From: Cercis canadensis
Lineage: Eukaryota; Streptophyta; Magnoliopsida; Fabales; Fabaceae
DNA: 64,000 bases
Assembly: GCA_003255065.1 (NCBI GenBank)
Contig: QAOA01003344.1
Location: 405,256 to 469,255, forward strand
Direction: 5' to 3'
Below the pieces are notes generated by a model. It was not told where the DNA came from. It did not search any database and was given only the letters and a program-made list of their open reading frames with translations. Below, piece by piece: positions 43,266-54,917 of the stretch. The position numbers and the translations under genes are program-made. How positions within the stretch are numbered: the stretch's first letter is position 1; each line of letters begins with the position of its first letter.

Positions 43266-45690
43266 AAGATAACCAAAAAAATGCTGCGTAACTTGTCTTT
43301 ATCAACTTGAGGTGACAGATTCCTTAAATTCTTCACAAAGTAAAGTAAAAAAAGTTAAAAAAGATTATTTCAGATGTAATTAATACGAGCATGATATGAC
43401 TAATGGAAATGACTGCATTCTTTATTCACTTTTTTCTGTATAGATCAAATCAAAGATAAAGACAAAAATCCGTAAGTAGAGACTACAAGCTAATTGATTG
43501 CAGTCTGTTAGCCTCACAGTTTTTTACTCTTGATAGCAAATGATTTGAATTATTACTAATCTTAACTTATTATTTAAATATGTATTTAGTGATAGATTAG
43601 TGTTGATTTTACGCAAAACAAGTTTCTCAACAAGAGAAACAAGTAAAACTTGTTTCATTCAGTAAAATACTAATCATAAAGAAGAGTAGTGAATTAGAAG
43701 ATTTGTAAACCTCTCATATCAAGTCAAAAGTTTAGCTCATCAAATCAAAATTAGAGGCAAGAAATGTGCACAATCAAAAACGTTAGAGAGAAGCCCAAAT
43801 TCAAAATTCAAAAAAGAGAAATTTCATAAAATTAAAAAGAAAAACATTCTTAAAGAATGAAAATTTTGCCAGAAGAGAGATTTTCTCTTACTTGGAGATG
43901 CTCTCTCTCAAATCTAATTCGGTCAACAGCTAGGAGAATAGCTCAATCAACAAGGGTCATCCTTAGCTCTTCTCTATATAAATATGAAGACCTAAGGTCT
44001 AGAAAAGCAAGAAGAGAAGCCATCCAACAAGAACTATACTCTTTCATATATCTAGTTTTATTTTCTTCTTTCAACTCTATAATATCTTGTGAAAGTTATT
44101 TTACTTTGGGTCATTATTATTGGGTTACTATAACATGTTTTTAGTGGGAAATTTTGGGAGAGAAATTTTTTTACTTTCTTTGTCAAATAGAGAGAGTTTC
44201 TAGTGAGCTCTTTGAAAATCAGTGAGAGAGTTTTTAATGAGCTCTTAAGAAATCAATTGAGAGAGTTTTTGGTTAGCTTTTAGGAAACTAAAGATTGTAG
44301 AAACTTGAACAAATAACCTTAAAAGCAAGTAGAACCCCAATCTTAGGAGAGTGTATGTAGGCACTATTTTGACCAAACCACTATAAAAATTTTGGGCTCA
44401 ATCTCTTCTCCATACTCTTTTTATTTTCTGTGATTTTGGTTTAATATCTAATATGCTGCATAATTAATTTTTATGTTTGTTTTATTGGTTTATAAATTAA
44501 GCTTGCTAAAAATTTGGTTATGTATCTAGCTTGATTAAATATTCTATATGTTTATATATGGTCCTTGAAATTCTAAATAAGGTTATGAGTGTTTCTTTGT
44601 GAGATATTTATGNTTCTTTATGAGATATTTATGTTCTTCAAAATCTGGTTCTGTTTCTATTAAGTTTTCTCGGTTGCTAAAGAACAAGTTATAAAACGAG
44701 TTCTTGGTCAAAGTTAGTACTTATAGAAAAAGTTGTAATTGGTGATTGTGTTCTATATAATTTTAATCTCCTATTCACCCCTTTAGGAACATATACATAC
44801 TCTCAGAGTCAATCCTCCAAATTTTGAGTATGTTTCTTCTGTATTAGATGAATGGCTTGTCCAAATGCAAAAATTATTAGATATAAAATTATTCTTAGAT
44901 TTTCACCTAATAGTTTAAGCTTTTGGGTTGAATCTATAGTCTCTTTGACCAAACGATTAAAAAATTAAATTCTTCTAGCTTCATTTTCTCAATTAAATTA
45001 AAATTTCAACAAAATGCATAAGTGTGTCTATGCTTTGTTTACACTTCAAGCTCAAAGAATTTTTGTGTGTCAAGACATATTAGATATAAAATTATTTATA
45101 AGATTTTACCTAATAACTCTAAGTTAGAATGATTATTGACTTAAGTGTCTTCTGAAACAAAGGCACTTAATAAAGTTGAAAGGTCCAAAAAGTAATGATG
45201 CCCATCCCAACTACAAATCATAGTTTAACATGTGTTAGATTAGCTTCGAACATGGAACCGAATGTCAAGTTTCAGAGACTGCATGACATTGTATGCGTTA
45301 GCTACCGACAAATTTTTCCAGGAGCATGCCTCTTAATTCAGGGGGAACAAAAAATTACAAGTACAGATCCAGTTTGTTATCCGAAAATGCTGCAGATAAC
45401 TGGACAATCCTCTTGCGGCCACAAGATCAATTAATTACCTAGTTCTCAAGCTGATGTTGAACAATCTAAATCAGAAGTCCTTATTTGGGCATGAATCATC
45501 AACATTATCCATTTTATGCTGTCTGAAGATATTTTCTGAGCATAAATAAAATCCATATGCCAGAAAAAAAAGGTTTCAGTCCAGCTGACTGGGATGCTGC
45601 TAGTCGCCATTAATGTGATCTCTAGTTCTGTGCAAGTCTTAGTAATCATTTATGTCTATGAAGTTGTTACTTTTAGTTCTTCCCTCACTA
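43266..45690. repeat. Duplicated block A (paralogue of 50960-52990)
   Basis: Non-coding sequence that aligns in the same orientation with 50960-52990. Shared pieces include GCAAAGATAACC/GCAGCCACCTAACC near the left end, GACTAATGGAAATGACTGC, TTGATTGCAGTC, AATCCTCCAAATTTTGAGTA, GATCAATTAATT and ATGCTGTCTGAAGAT. Block A has two insertions absent from block B: 43506-44805 (an LTR) and about 44877-45155, which has its own internal direct repeat of ATTAGATATAAAATTATT. Neither block has a conserved open frame, so they are not simple gene copies. Block B abuts the 3' end of the PPR gene. Confidence 0.72.
43506..44805. mobile_element. Probable solo LTR of a retrotransposon (Copia-like)
   Basis: A 1300-bp insertion within block A beginning TGTTAGCC and ending ACTCTCA. 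Flanks are CAGTC (43501-43505) and GAGTC (44806-44810), a 5-bp duplication with one mismatch. Block B at 52356-52366 retains the uninterrupted site GCAGTCAATCC. A TATA box (TCTATATAAA) is at about 43972-43981. The right end CTATTCACCCCTTTAGG resembles many plant Copia LTRs. No internal retrotransposon domain adjoins, hence a solo LTR. A single N at 44613 sits between repeats of TTCTTT(G/A)TGAGATATTTATG. Confidence 0.65.
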
Positions 45691-45706
45691 TCAGAAATAG
45701 AATATT

Positions 45707-45710
<4 letters not shown>

Positions 45711-45738
<28 letters not shown>
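45711..45738. repeat. (TA)n microsatellite followed by poly-T
   Basis: About 14 TA repeats, then a 13-base T-run. It stands directly before the repeated segment that starts at 45760. Confidence 0.85.
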
Positions 45739-45759
45739 CTTTTTTTTTTTTTATCTTCA

Positions 45760-46658
45760 GACTTGAGAACCTCTCCAAGCTTTAAGGATTAGGTACATGA
45801 TCACTTGAACTATTACTTGAGATCATACTAAAATTTAATTAATTTTGATTAGAAAAATATTTATTTATTGTTTGGTGCAAATAGAAATTTGAACCATAAG
45901 TAATCTACCTTGTAAAGAAGCAATAAAATCGAGTATTTATTTCTCATGAATTGAAGCCATTAAATAAATATTCCGTTTCAACATGATATTTAGATCATTA
46001 GAATTATATATGTGAAATTGTAGGACACATTTTTTTTATTTTTGTCTTGTTCTTAATTGGAAGCTGCTTGACTCCATAATTAACATTTTCTGTTCGAGAT
46101 CTGTTCGCCTGTCTTGATCTTCAGTTAACATTAATTGCTTGGTTTAGCCCAAGCAAATTTGAGAAAAAATTTCTACAAATAAACCAGATTCAGATGAAAA
46201 GATCTGAGGNGACTTGAGAACCTCTCCAAGCTTTAAGGACTAGGTACATGATCACTTGAACTATTACTTGAGATCATACTACAATTTAATTAATTTTGAT
46301 TAGAAAAATATTTATTTATTGTTTGGTGCAAATAGAAATTTGAACCATAAGTAATCTACCTTGTAAAGAAGCAATAAAATCGAGTATTTATTTCTCATTA
46401 ATTGAAGCCATTAAATAAATATTCCGTTTCAACATGATATTTAGATCATTAGAATTATATATGTGAAATTGTAGGACAAATTTTTTATTTTTGTCTTGTT
46501 CTTAATTGGAAGCTGCTTGACTCCATAATTAACATTTTCTGTTCGAGATCTGTTCGCCTGTCTTGATCTTCAGTTAACATTAATTGCTCGGTTTAGCCCA
46601 AGCAAATTTGAGAAAAATTTTCTACAAATAAACCAGATTCAGATGAAAAGATCTGAGG
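45760..46658. repeat. Direct duplication of about 450 bp split by a single N
   Basis: Bases 45760-46209 and 46211-46658 are near-identical. They begin GACTTGAGAACCTCTCC and end GATGAAAAGATCTGAGG, with only a few differences such as GGATTAGG versus GGACTAGG and T-run length. One N at 46210 separates them. As with the duplication at 9627-10229, this looks like an unmerged contig overlap or two haplotypes. Confidence 0.85.
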
Positions 46659-47075
46659 AATTAAGTACATTAGAACCAAAAAATTATGTCCACGAATTAC
46701 AATCATCAATTGCAACTACTACAGTATTGTTGTTGCAATAGCAAACATAACCACATCTCTCATAGATTTGAATCCATATTGCCATTTTTTTTTTTCATAA
46801 TTTTCATTAATTTCAAAAATTACCATAAAATCAATTTGACGGAATGAAAAAGACATATATGGTAGAATCCTAACCATAGAATACGAACCTAATCAAAATG
46901 CATACATTTGTCTCATCTACAATGGGGATGGTGAGAAAAGATATATTTTACATCCTAGAGAGGCTATAATTGGCGATACCATTGTAAACAAAACAATATA
47001 TAGAAACTAGCAAACTACAACTACCCAAACAATTATAAGACAATTGTAGATTATAGCAACTACAATCTCCCGCCA

Positions 47076-49709
47076 CTATTTAACAGTACGTTGTTGTTGT
47101 TGCACAACTAAAATAGAAGCTCTAGTGTCCAAGTCTGGGGAAGCAAGCATGTCTCCAATGACGCCCAACTCTGGAAAATCACTCCAGTTTTGAAGTCCTG
47201 CAGTCTGCGGTGTTTCGATCCCATTGTTTCTTCCAACAATAATGAATTCAAATTTCATTGCAATATCAAGAATGAAAGAAGTTGTTTCGGAAGGATTATC
47301 AATTGGTATTTCTTCATATATAATATTTTGAAGGGTTTGTTCCTTTACGTCATTTAGGACATCATCATCAAGCATGCGATCCCAACTTGTTGGTTTGACG
47401 TGGTTGGAGGCTATGATGTGGTAAACAACAATCAAGGTGATAGTAGGTCCTGCAGCTGCTCGTTTAGCCAAACACAAAGCCTCGCGATCATCCATTCCTC
47501 CAAAGAAAACTATGGCTATGCGAGTTGATGAATTCATTGAATGGATCCCTCGACTCACAAGGATAGCAATTGAGCATGGAGCTTTTTCCAGCACTCTACA
47601 ATTTAGAGTCCTTACATTGTTGTCCTTTGATTCAACAGAACCATCACCTCCCCATCTTATGTGAAATGGTAGAAAAATAATTGATGCAAGTTTGTCTAAT
47701 GCAAGAAAACACACATCTTCATGCATTAGGGTTATAGGAGATATGGCTGTATAGGTGTCTACTTTTGCAGCACCCTCGTGGTCACGTTGAAATAGGTCAA
47801 AATTAACTAGAACATCCCCAGAATAGTTATAGTGACCAGTCATAACCTTTTCCTGAAGACGGTGAGAAATGAAAATTGGAGATGATCGCCCAACTAACTC
47901 AATGAGATGTAAGACATCTACAGCAATTGGATGGCTTGTTGTTGGACAGCAAAGGTCAAGGACATTCTTCATGGCAGCTATGTTGCTTGGTTTGTGAACG
48001 CATGCAACTATTCCAAGCTCTGAGTTGTATTTTAATTTCATAATGTTCCTTTTCTGGTAGCCTCCATATTTTCTTGAAGGATCATATAAATGCGTCACAG
48101 AAATCCGCACAATACTTGCTATGATCAAGACACTTAGGACCATCAAACTTCCCAGTTGTTCTGTTAATTTCTACAATGTGTGAACAAAAAATTAAAAACT
48201 CTTTCAATAATATAAGTATTTAAAAAACGAGGGTTACTCTCACACCAAATGTGTGAGGACCACCTCATGAGAAACCAAAAATGAGTTTAGAAAACGAAAT
48301 TTCAGTTTGTTAAGAATGAGAAAATTACCGTTGCATCGTATAGCAATATGAAACTGTTGACATCCACTACACCTTTGCAACTCAAGATGACGGCAAGACA
48401 AAATGCATCTTTTTTAGGCATCTTACAGTAAAGAGATATTCCCATGCATATTAACGTTTTGATCAAATAGACCAAAATGAGGACACACCCTGTGACAATC
48501 AATAGCTTTGTACTATATTCTTCAGTAATGTCTAGCTTCATCACACATGTTGTTACAAAAATTGGCAAAAAGAACCACGTCACGAAAAATTCAAGTTTGT
48601 TTACCAATGCAGATCCTAATGGAGGACCTTCTGGAACAACAATACCCAAGACGTAAGCTCCTGCGAAAAATGGCTGATTTGAGAACCTTGCAGCAAACCC
48701 TAAGAGAATGATAGTGAGGATGATAGCATCAATATATATTTTCTTCACAGGGCGGCCTTCAGGAGTGTTTTTGACTACCCACAGCATTGCAGGTCGACCT
48801 ACTAGTGGAGTGATAATTAACAAGGCACAGAGAAACAACAAATTTGAAACAAGCTTTCCCTGGCTGAAGCCATTCATAATGCTAGTGCCCAATGCTTGAA
48901 CAACATTGCTCAGTACATCACTTACTAGCGCTGATGACAGTGCAAGTCTTCCAAGTTCAGAGTTTAGGATTTTAAGATCATTAAGGAAAGCGGCAATGAC
49001 TGCAAATGAACAGCTGCTATGAGCGATGACTACAACCTGTAGATCTTTGGCAACCACACCAAGAGTTGATTGTAGACTAGAATTGTACTTGGTCAAGACA
49101 GTAACCCCAATAAATATAGGTGTTAGCAATGAGAAAAGTGCTATTGCCCAAGCTTTCCTCCCTGTTCTAGTTACCATGGTAAAATCCATTTTTACTCCGC
49201 TTATAAACAGGAAGAATGTGTAACCAAGCATTGCTATGGCGGATAGCGTATCTTCACTCCCAAAGGGAAACACCATCTTTTTGAATTTTTCCACTGGCTT
49301 TGGATTGAGGGAGGGCCCTAGAATCACGCCGGCCTGCAAAGATGAATTCCAGGCTAACGAGTTAGTTTTGGTTGTAAAAATGGGGAATTCATGGATTAGA
49401 TGTATTCATGCTTGCGCTAAAAGAGAAACATAGAGATAAAATTAGGGTACATACCAATATTTGAGAAAATAACATAGGTAATGCCAAACGCTTTAGAAAG
49501 TAATGACAGGTATAAGTGATTACAAAAATAAGAAAAATTTGCAGTTCGAGCATTGTCAAAGATGACTTCAATGGTGATGAACCATTTGTGGGACTGCTCC
49601 ATATGCCAGTGGAAACTATCTTAGGAGGAAGAATAATACACACATTATAGGTTAGAGGCGTTGTAGTAATTATACTAATACTATTGAAAAATGTTCCGTT
49701 TGCATCCAT
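47076..49709 (-). CDS. Cation/H+ antiporter, CHX subfamily (CPA2)
   Basis: Three exons on the minus strand (49709-49455, 49333-48329, 48170-47076), all in phase 0, join to 2355 nt, 784 residues, a normal CHX length. The N-terminal half is the 10-12 span Na+/H+ exchanger domain: SQIL followed by AGVILGPSL across the first intron, FFLFISGVKMDF, SSCSFAVIAAFLNDL, the acidic pair position as SALVSD (S223-D224), and ILSCKGVVD. The second half is the cytosolic CHX tail, with SHPIAVDVLHLIELVGRSSP and the regulatory domain containing RIAIVFFGGMDDREAL. CHX proteins exchange K+ or Na+ for H+ in endomembrane or plasma membranes, often in pollen, guard cells or roots; the ion cannot be read from sequence. 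The start is the ATG at 49709; the frame upstream reaches only a GTG. The classical Asn-Asp of the ion site is Ser-Asp here. The gene is flanked by duplicated blocks A and B. Confidence 0.92.
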
Positions 49710-50959
49710 CCTATTGTGCTTCTCCCAGGTCGTCACATGCAGAAAGAGAATAAGGCAATGGAGAGATCAAGATAAGGGACTGAATGAGAATAGAATATAA
49801 AACATGAAGGTAATTTAAATAGAAGTTATGTAACTTAAAATAGATTAAAATTTCGTTGTCATTTTGTGGTTAAAACCTATTGTGGCTAGCCCCATTCTTG
49901 TAAATAATTTGTTAAGGTAGTTTTTTATTTTTGTTATTAGATAGATAGAACTGGATTTGTAACTCGAGATCTGGGATATAGGGATTTAAATTTGGGGCTT
50001 CAATCTTTTTGAGAGATCCCTAAACCAATTATGCTTGTGTTTCTTTAAGGTAGTTATAATAAACACAATGAATTGTTATAACTTTTTGGGAGATCTTTAA
50101 ACTAATTGTGTTGTGTGTGATCGGTTTTCTTTAACGTAGTTATAACAAACAAAATGAACCCTTGTGTGCTTGTCATTCCTTTAGGTAGTTATAACAAAAA
50201 GAATGAATTGCCACAACCTTTTGGAAGACCCTGAAGCAATTGTGTGTGTGTGCTTATGTTTCTTTAAGATAGTTCTAACAAACAAAATGAGTCTAGATGA
50301 ATGTAGACTTATATAATAACCCTCGACTATATATAGTCTCAACCACTTTTTTCTTTTTTTAATTCAAGAATCACTTTTGAACTTCGACAAACTGTATGTC
50401 ATATTTTCTTTAAAAAAAACAGCAAGACTCTTTCTTATTTTAGATGTTGATATCAAAAAGCTGACAAATGTTCTTTTGTGCAAGTCAAAAGAATTTTTTC
50501 ATAAGCTGTCACGTTCTAAATTAGGGATAGTTAATCACAAATAGAAGTTAACCGTTAAAAAAAAAAAACACCTTTCTTTCAAGGAATATTATTATAAGCT
50601 ACACCAGAAGAGGTGTAGCACTATTCACCCTCTTCATTAGGAACTTTTGGTGGGACTTAGAAGCTAAATTTAATGTCATTGTAAATATTTTAAAAAATTG
50701 AATCATTTAGTATGCACTAAAAAAATTAAAAAAAAAAATCACTAAGTGAGTTCTCCTAAAAATCTTTTAATAAAAGAGTGGATAATGCTACACTCTCTCT
50801 TAAAAATAATGAAGCTTAACAAACACAACTTTTCATATATATTTTTTAAATTTTTTTTATAATAACACTAAAATTATTAAGTGAATCCTAATAAACCCAC
50901 CAAACTGAATGAAAATTGGGGTGGCGCTATCAAAAAATGAAATAGGTAACTTTGCAGCC
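49710..50959. other. CHX promoter side, AT-rich spacer
   Basis: Contains a loose tandem family of about 55-110 bp at 49900-50300. Recurring pieces are TTCTTTAA(G/C)GTAGTTATAA(T/C)AAACA and TTGTGTGTG. It lies upstream of the CHX start. No gene was seen. Confidence 0.45.
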
Positions 50960-52990
50960 ACCTAACCAAAATGCTGCCTAACTTGTCATTGTTCTGTTTA
51001 GAGCGACAGATTCCTTAAGGTGGTGTTTGGTATAGAGAATTCTATTGTTTGGGAATCCTTAATTTCTTGGGAATAGGATTCCTAAGAATGAGATTACTAA
51101 AAAAGTTAATATTTCCATGTTTGGTTATCATTCAATTTTCCTAGGAATGTTTGGTTAACACTCTCTCCCACTGATATAATCCAACATCGGTGAATGCTCT
51201 GCAAACAAACCCTTCTTCACCTTCTTCACAAAAGCAATGTAGGTAAGGTAGAGATACTCATTCTAGAAATTATCCAATATATCCTCATTATGAATCGACT
51301 TGGGCTTCTAACCACACTCATAGCGAAGCGATCCCTTTCAAAACTGCTGCAAAGATTATTTTTTTGTCCTTTACTAAATTATTCATAAACCAAGCACTTT
51401 CTAAAATACATCAACGCACACACCATAAAGAGTGAAATGATCGATCATTAGCACCCAAGAGAAGGCTTCTTCTCACTAACCCACAACTATTTCGAATTTC
51501 TAGTGGTATCTATTAGCGGATCTTTCCTTTCGCAATCATATAACAATACAACTGAATTCAATTCAAGCTAAAGACGAGGGATTCCATACTTTTTCCAACA
51601 TTAGGGTGGTGAATGAATGAAGTAATTCAATGAAAAAAAAAAAAACAAAAACAAAATTTTGATTTCTTTTCAAAATCTGACAGAGAGAATGGGTAGTAGA
51701 GAAGAAGAGAAGGAACTTCACGAACCTTGCCCGTGGAGAAATGCCACACCTGAGTTTCGGTGGGAAGAAGAAGAAAATCCGGTGGAAGTGGAAGGGGTGG
51801 GCAGAGAAGAAGACGAAGTGTTGCAAAGAAAGTAAAGGAAACAAAAGGGAAATTTAACCAGGAGTAGAAAATTAGAGAGGAAAGAAAATATAGAGGCTAT
51901 GTGCACCGCACACCAGTGTGGGAACTACAGAATTCATAATGGATTCGCAAATTAAGTATGGAAACCCAGAGGCCCAGCGCTGGGCGTTGGCACCTCCATT
52001 CCCAAGAAAGTTAGATTCCCACCTCAAGAGGTGGGTAAGTTTTTTTTCTATTTTGTGTGCAAATTTCCTTCCCGGGTATCTTTTATTCTCGGGAATAATT
52101 TTGTAACTCTTGCACCAAACATGAGAAACTTTTATTCTCTTCTCACTTTCTCATAAATCTTAAAACTTTCCTGATACAAAACACCACCTAAGTTCTTTGC
52201 AAAGTAAAAAAAAAAGTGAAAAAGTATGATTTCAGATGTATGAGTATGACTAATGGAAATGACTGCATTCTTTATTCACTTTTTTCTGGATAGACCGAAT
52301 CAAAGATAAAGGGAAAACAACAAAATCAATAAGCAGAGACTGAAGCTAATTGATTGCAGTCAATCCTCCAAATTTTGAGTATGTCTCTTCTATATTAAAC
52401 GAATGGCTTGTCCAAATGCAGAAATGTTTTCCATCATTCATACAATCAGAAACAAAGGCACTTATAAAGTTTAAAGGTCCAAAATTAATGATACACCACA
52501 ACTACAAATCATATTTTAACATGTGCAAGACTAGCTTCAAACATGAAACTGAATTTCAAGTTTCAGAGACTACATGACATTGTATCCATTAGCTGACCAC
52601 AAATTTTTCCAGGAGCACGCCTCTTAATTCAGGGAGAACAAAACATTACCAGGATAGATCCAGTTTGTTAGCCAAGGAAAATGCTGTAGATAACTGGACA
52701 ATCCTCTTGCAGCCACAAGATCAATTAATTGCCTAGTTCCTCAAGCTGATGTTGAACAATCTAAATCAGAAGTCCTTAGTTGGGCATGAATCATCAATAT
52801 TATCCATTTTATGCTGTCTGAAGATTTATTCTGAGTATAAATAAATCCCAGAAAAAGAAAAAAAATCAGTCCAGCTGATTGGGATGCTGCAAGTGGCCAT
52901 TAATGCGATCTCTAATTCTGCGCAGGCCTTCAGTAATCATTTATGTCCATGAACTTGTTACTTGTAGTTCCTCCCTAGCTACCATCAGAT
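50960..52990. repeat. Duplicated block B (paralogue of 43266-45690)
   Basis: Second copy of the non-coding block described at 43266-45690, same orientation, next to the 3' end of the PPR gene. It lacks the LTR of block A and instead carries a PIF/Harbinger-like insertion at 51019-52188. Identity by eye is high from 52330 to 52980, for example TGACATTGTAT, TTTTTCCAGGAGCA and AACTGGACAATCCTCTTGC. Confidence 0.72.
51019..52188. mobile_element. PIF/Harbinger-like non-autonomous element
   Basis: A 1170-bp insertion beginning GGTGGTGTTTGGTA and ending ..TACAAAACACCACC, flanked by TAA at 51016-51018 and 52189-52191. Block A keeps the empty site (CCTTAAATTC at 43322-43331), proving insertion. Subterminal repeats of GGGAATCC, GGAATAGGATTCC and TTTGG-type words are present. 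Internal open frames are short and show no transposase motifs, so it is a deletion derivative or a large MITE. Confidence 0.8.
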
Positions 52991-53063
52991 TTGAGAGAAG
53001 TGAAACGAAGAAGGGTAAATCTAGACTTTTTGTGGCTTCAAAACTCATTATGGTTCAAGCCAA

Positions 53064-54917
53064 TCACCAGAAGTCATTGCAGGAACAAACCCCATTCCTG
53101 AAGTGATGAAAACGAATCTTGTCTCTCATAATTATCTCTCTCAAGGAAATTTCAGAGACAAATTTAGAGAAAGTGTGGCAGTCATCACATGCTCTCAAAT
53201 TCTTCATCACCCTGATGGGGCGCTCTGGCCCTATATTTATAAGAGCAAATGCGATGGCAAGCTTTTCACTGTGACTTCTTAGTGTCACTTCCTTCTCTTC
53301 CAATTCCACATCATGAAACACAGCATTAGTTTTTGGATTGTAACCTATACTCCTAATTTGTTTAAATAAATCATCCAACTTTTGGTATATAAGCCCTGAC
53401 TGTGGGTGTGACCTATCTCCCCCATAGAAAAGATGGAACTCACCATTAAACTCAACTGAGCTATAAGCAGCTATTTTCCTTACACCTTTCCTTCTCATTT
53501 TCTGCCTCACATTTTTAACAGAATCCCACCTCCCAGCAGATGCATACATGTTGGACATAAGAACATGGTATGAAGCAACATCAGGTGCTAATTCCAAAAG
53601 ACAATCTGCTGCATGTTGGCCCAACTCCACATTCTGGTGTATGGCACAGGCACCCAATAGAGCTCCCCACACTCCTACATCTGGCTCAATAGGCATGCTT
53701 TTGATCAAGTTGTACGCTTCTTCAAGACGTCCTGCACGGCCAAGAAGATCAACCATGCAAGCATAATGTTCTTTTCTAGGTTCGATGTCTTTATCCATTG
53801 ATCGAGACATTTGATGGAAATATCTCCAGCCTTGGCTTACTAGCCCGCCATGACTACAAGCTGATAAAACTCCCAGATATGTAACATAGTTCGGTTGCAA
53901 TCCCTCATTTTGCATCCTAGAAAACAAAGATAATGTTTTTTCACTTTCTCCATTAATAGCATAGCCTACAATCATTGTGCTCCATGAAATAAGATTCCTA
54001 TGAGGCATTTCCTCAAACAATTTAGCTGCCATGTCAATATTACCAGATTTTACATGCATATCTAGCCGTGCATTATCAACAATTATGTTGCAATCAATTC
54101 CTTCTCGTCTTGCAATGCCATAAATTTCCTCCCCAATCTCAGAAGAACCCAATAGGCCACAAGCTGAAAGAGCACTCACCAAAGTCACGGCATCGGGCTT
54201 TATATCAGCTGCACCCATTTGGCGAAACAGAGCGAGAGCCTTATTGCCATACCCATTCTGGGCACACACTGCAATCAAAGCATTCCAAGCTACTAAATCT
54301 TTCTCATCCATGGTCCTAAACAAGAAATCAGAACAACCCAGTTCCCCGAATTTCACATACATCATCATCAACTCAGTCCTAATCATTGCAACAAACTCCA
54401 ATCCATGTTTCACCACATGGGCATGCACAGCAGAACCAGCCCACAACTCAGCCAGTTCAGCACAAGCCTTAATCACAAATGGAAACGTAAAAGGGTCAGG
54501 ACGAATACCCAGAAGGTGCATTTGCCTGTAAATAGAGGCAGCTTCAATGGGGACATCATTTTTCACGTACCCTTTGATCAGGGTGTTCCATAAGAACGTT
54601 CGTGGTTTATGCATTTCATCGAACAGTACACGGGCATATGACATGTCTCCCAAAACTATGAAGTTGGTGAGAAGATGAGTGATGAGGCTGTTCTTGATGG
54701 AGAGCCCTGATGTGAGGAGGAGGGCATGGATTTGTTTGAGCTGGCTGGGATTTGAAGAACATGATTGCAAGAGGGTGGTAAAAGCCTGTTTGGTTTGGGA
54801 TATTTGTTGGTTGGTGAATCTCAGGGTCCGAAGGAGAGAAGAGAATTGGAGAATTGGAGGGAAAAGTGGGAGAGGGAGGGTGAAGGACAACTTGGTGGGA
54901 TATATTTTTGAAAGCAT
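53064..54917 (-). CDS. PPR protein, PLS-E-DYW subfamily (At2g01510-like)
   Basis: A single-exon gene of 617 residues. The N-terminal about 45 residues are Ser/Thr/Pro-rich and fit an organelle (mitochondrial) targeting peptide. Tandem pentatricopeptide P-L-S repeats run from about 50 to 410, with phrases such as FLWNTLIKGYVKND, DLVAWNALIAVCAQNG, NLISWSTMIVGYAING and HYACMVDLLGRAGRLEEA. The E/E+ region follows (VGVWGALLGAC.., ..YSSVEFNGEFHLF), then a DYW deaminase-like domain. The deaminase zinc site is read as HSE (549-551) with CDDCH (577-581); the C-terminus is CSCNDFW in place of DYW. Such proteins bind single RNA sites and specify or perform C-to-U editing in organelles. The At2g01510 protein, as I recall it, also ends in an FW variant. 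The start is the first ATG of the frame. Block B lies just downstream. Confidence 0.94.
   Translation of the reverse strand: MLSKIYPTKLSFTLPLPLFPPILQFSSLLRTLRFTNQQISQTKQAFTTLLQSCSSNPSQLKQIHALLLTSGLSIKNSLITHLLTNFIVLGDMSYARVLFDEMHKPRTFLWNTLIKGYVKNDVPIEAASIYRQMHLLGIRPDPFTFPFVIKACAELAELWAGSAVHAHVVKHGLEFVAMIRTELMMMYVKFGELGCSDFLFRTMDEKDLVAWNALIAVCAQNGYGNKALALFRQMGAADIKPDAVTLVSALSACGLLGSSEIGEEIYGIARREGIDCNIIVDNARLDMHVKSGNIDMAAKLFEEMPHRNLISWSTMIVGYAINGESEKTLSLFSRMQNEGLQPNYVTYLGVLSACSHGGLVSQGWRYFHQMSRSMDKDIEPRKEHYACMVDLLGRAGRLEEAYNLIKSMPIEPDVGVWGALLGACAIHQNVELGQHAADCLLELAPDVASYHVLMSNMYASAGRWDSVKNVRQKMRRKGVRKIAAYSSVEFNGEFHLFYGGDRSHPQSGLIYQKLDDLFKQIRSIGYNPKTNAVFHDVELEEKEVTLRSHSEKLAIAFALINIGPERPIRVMKNLRACDDCHTFSKFVSEISLREIIMRDKIRFHHFRNGVCSCNDFW

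Noticed and set aside
47437..47664. Plus-strand frame within the CHX gene
   Set aside because: Antisense shadow of CHX exon 3.
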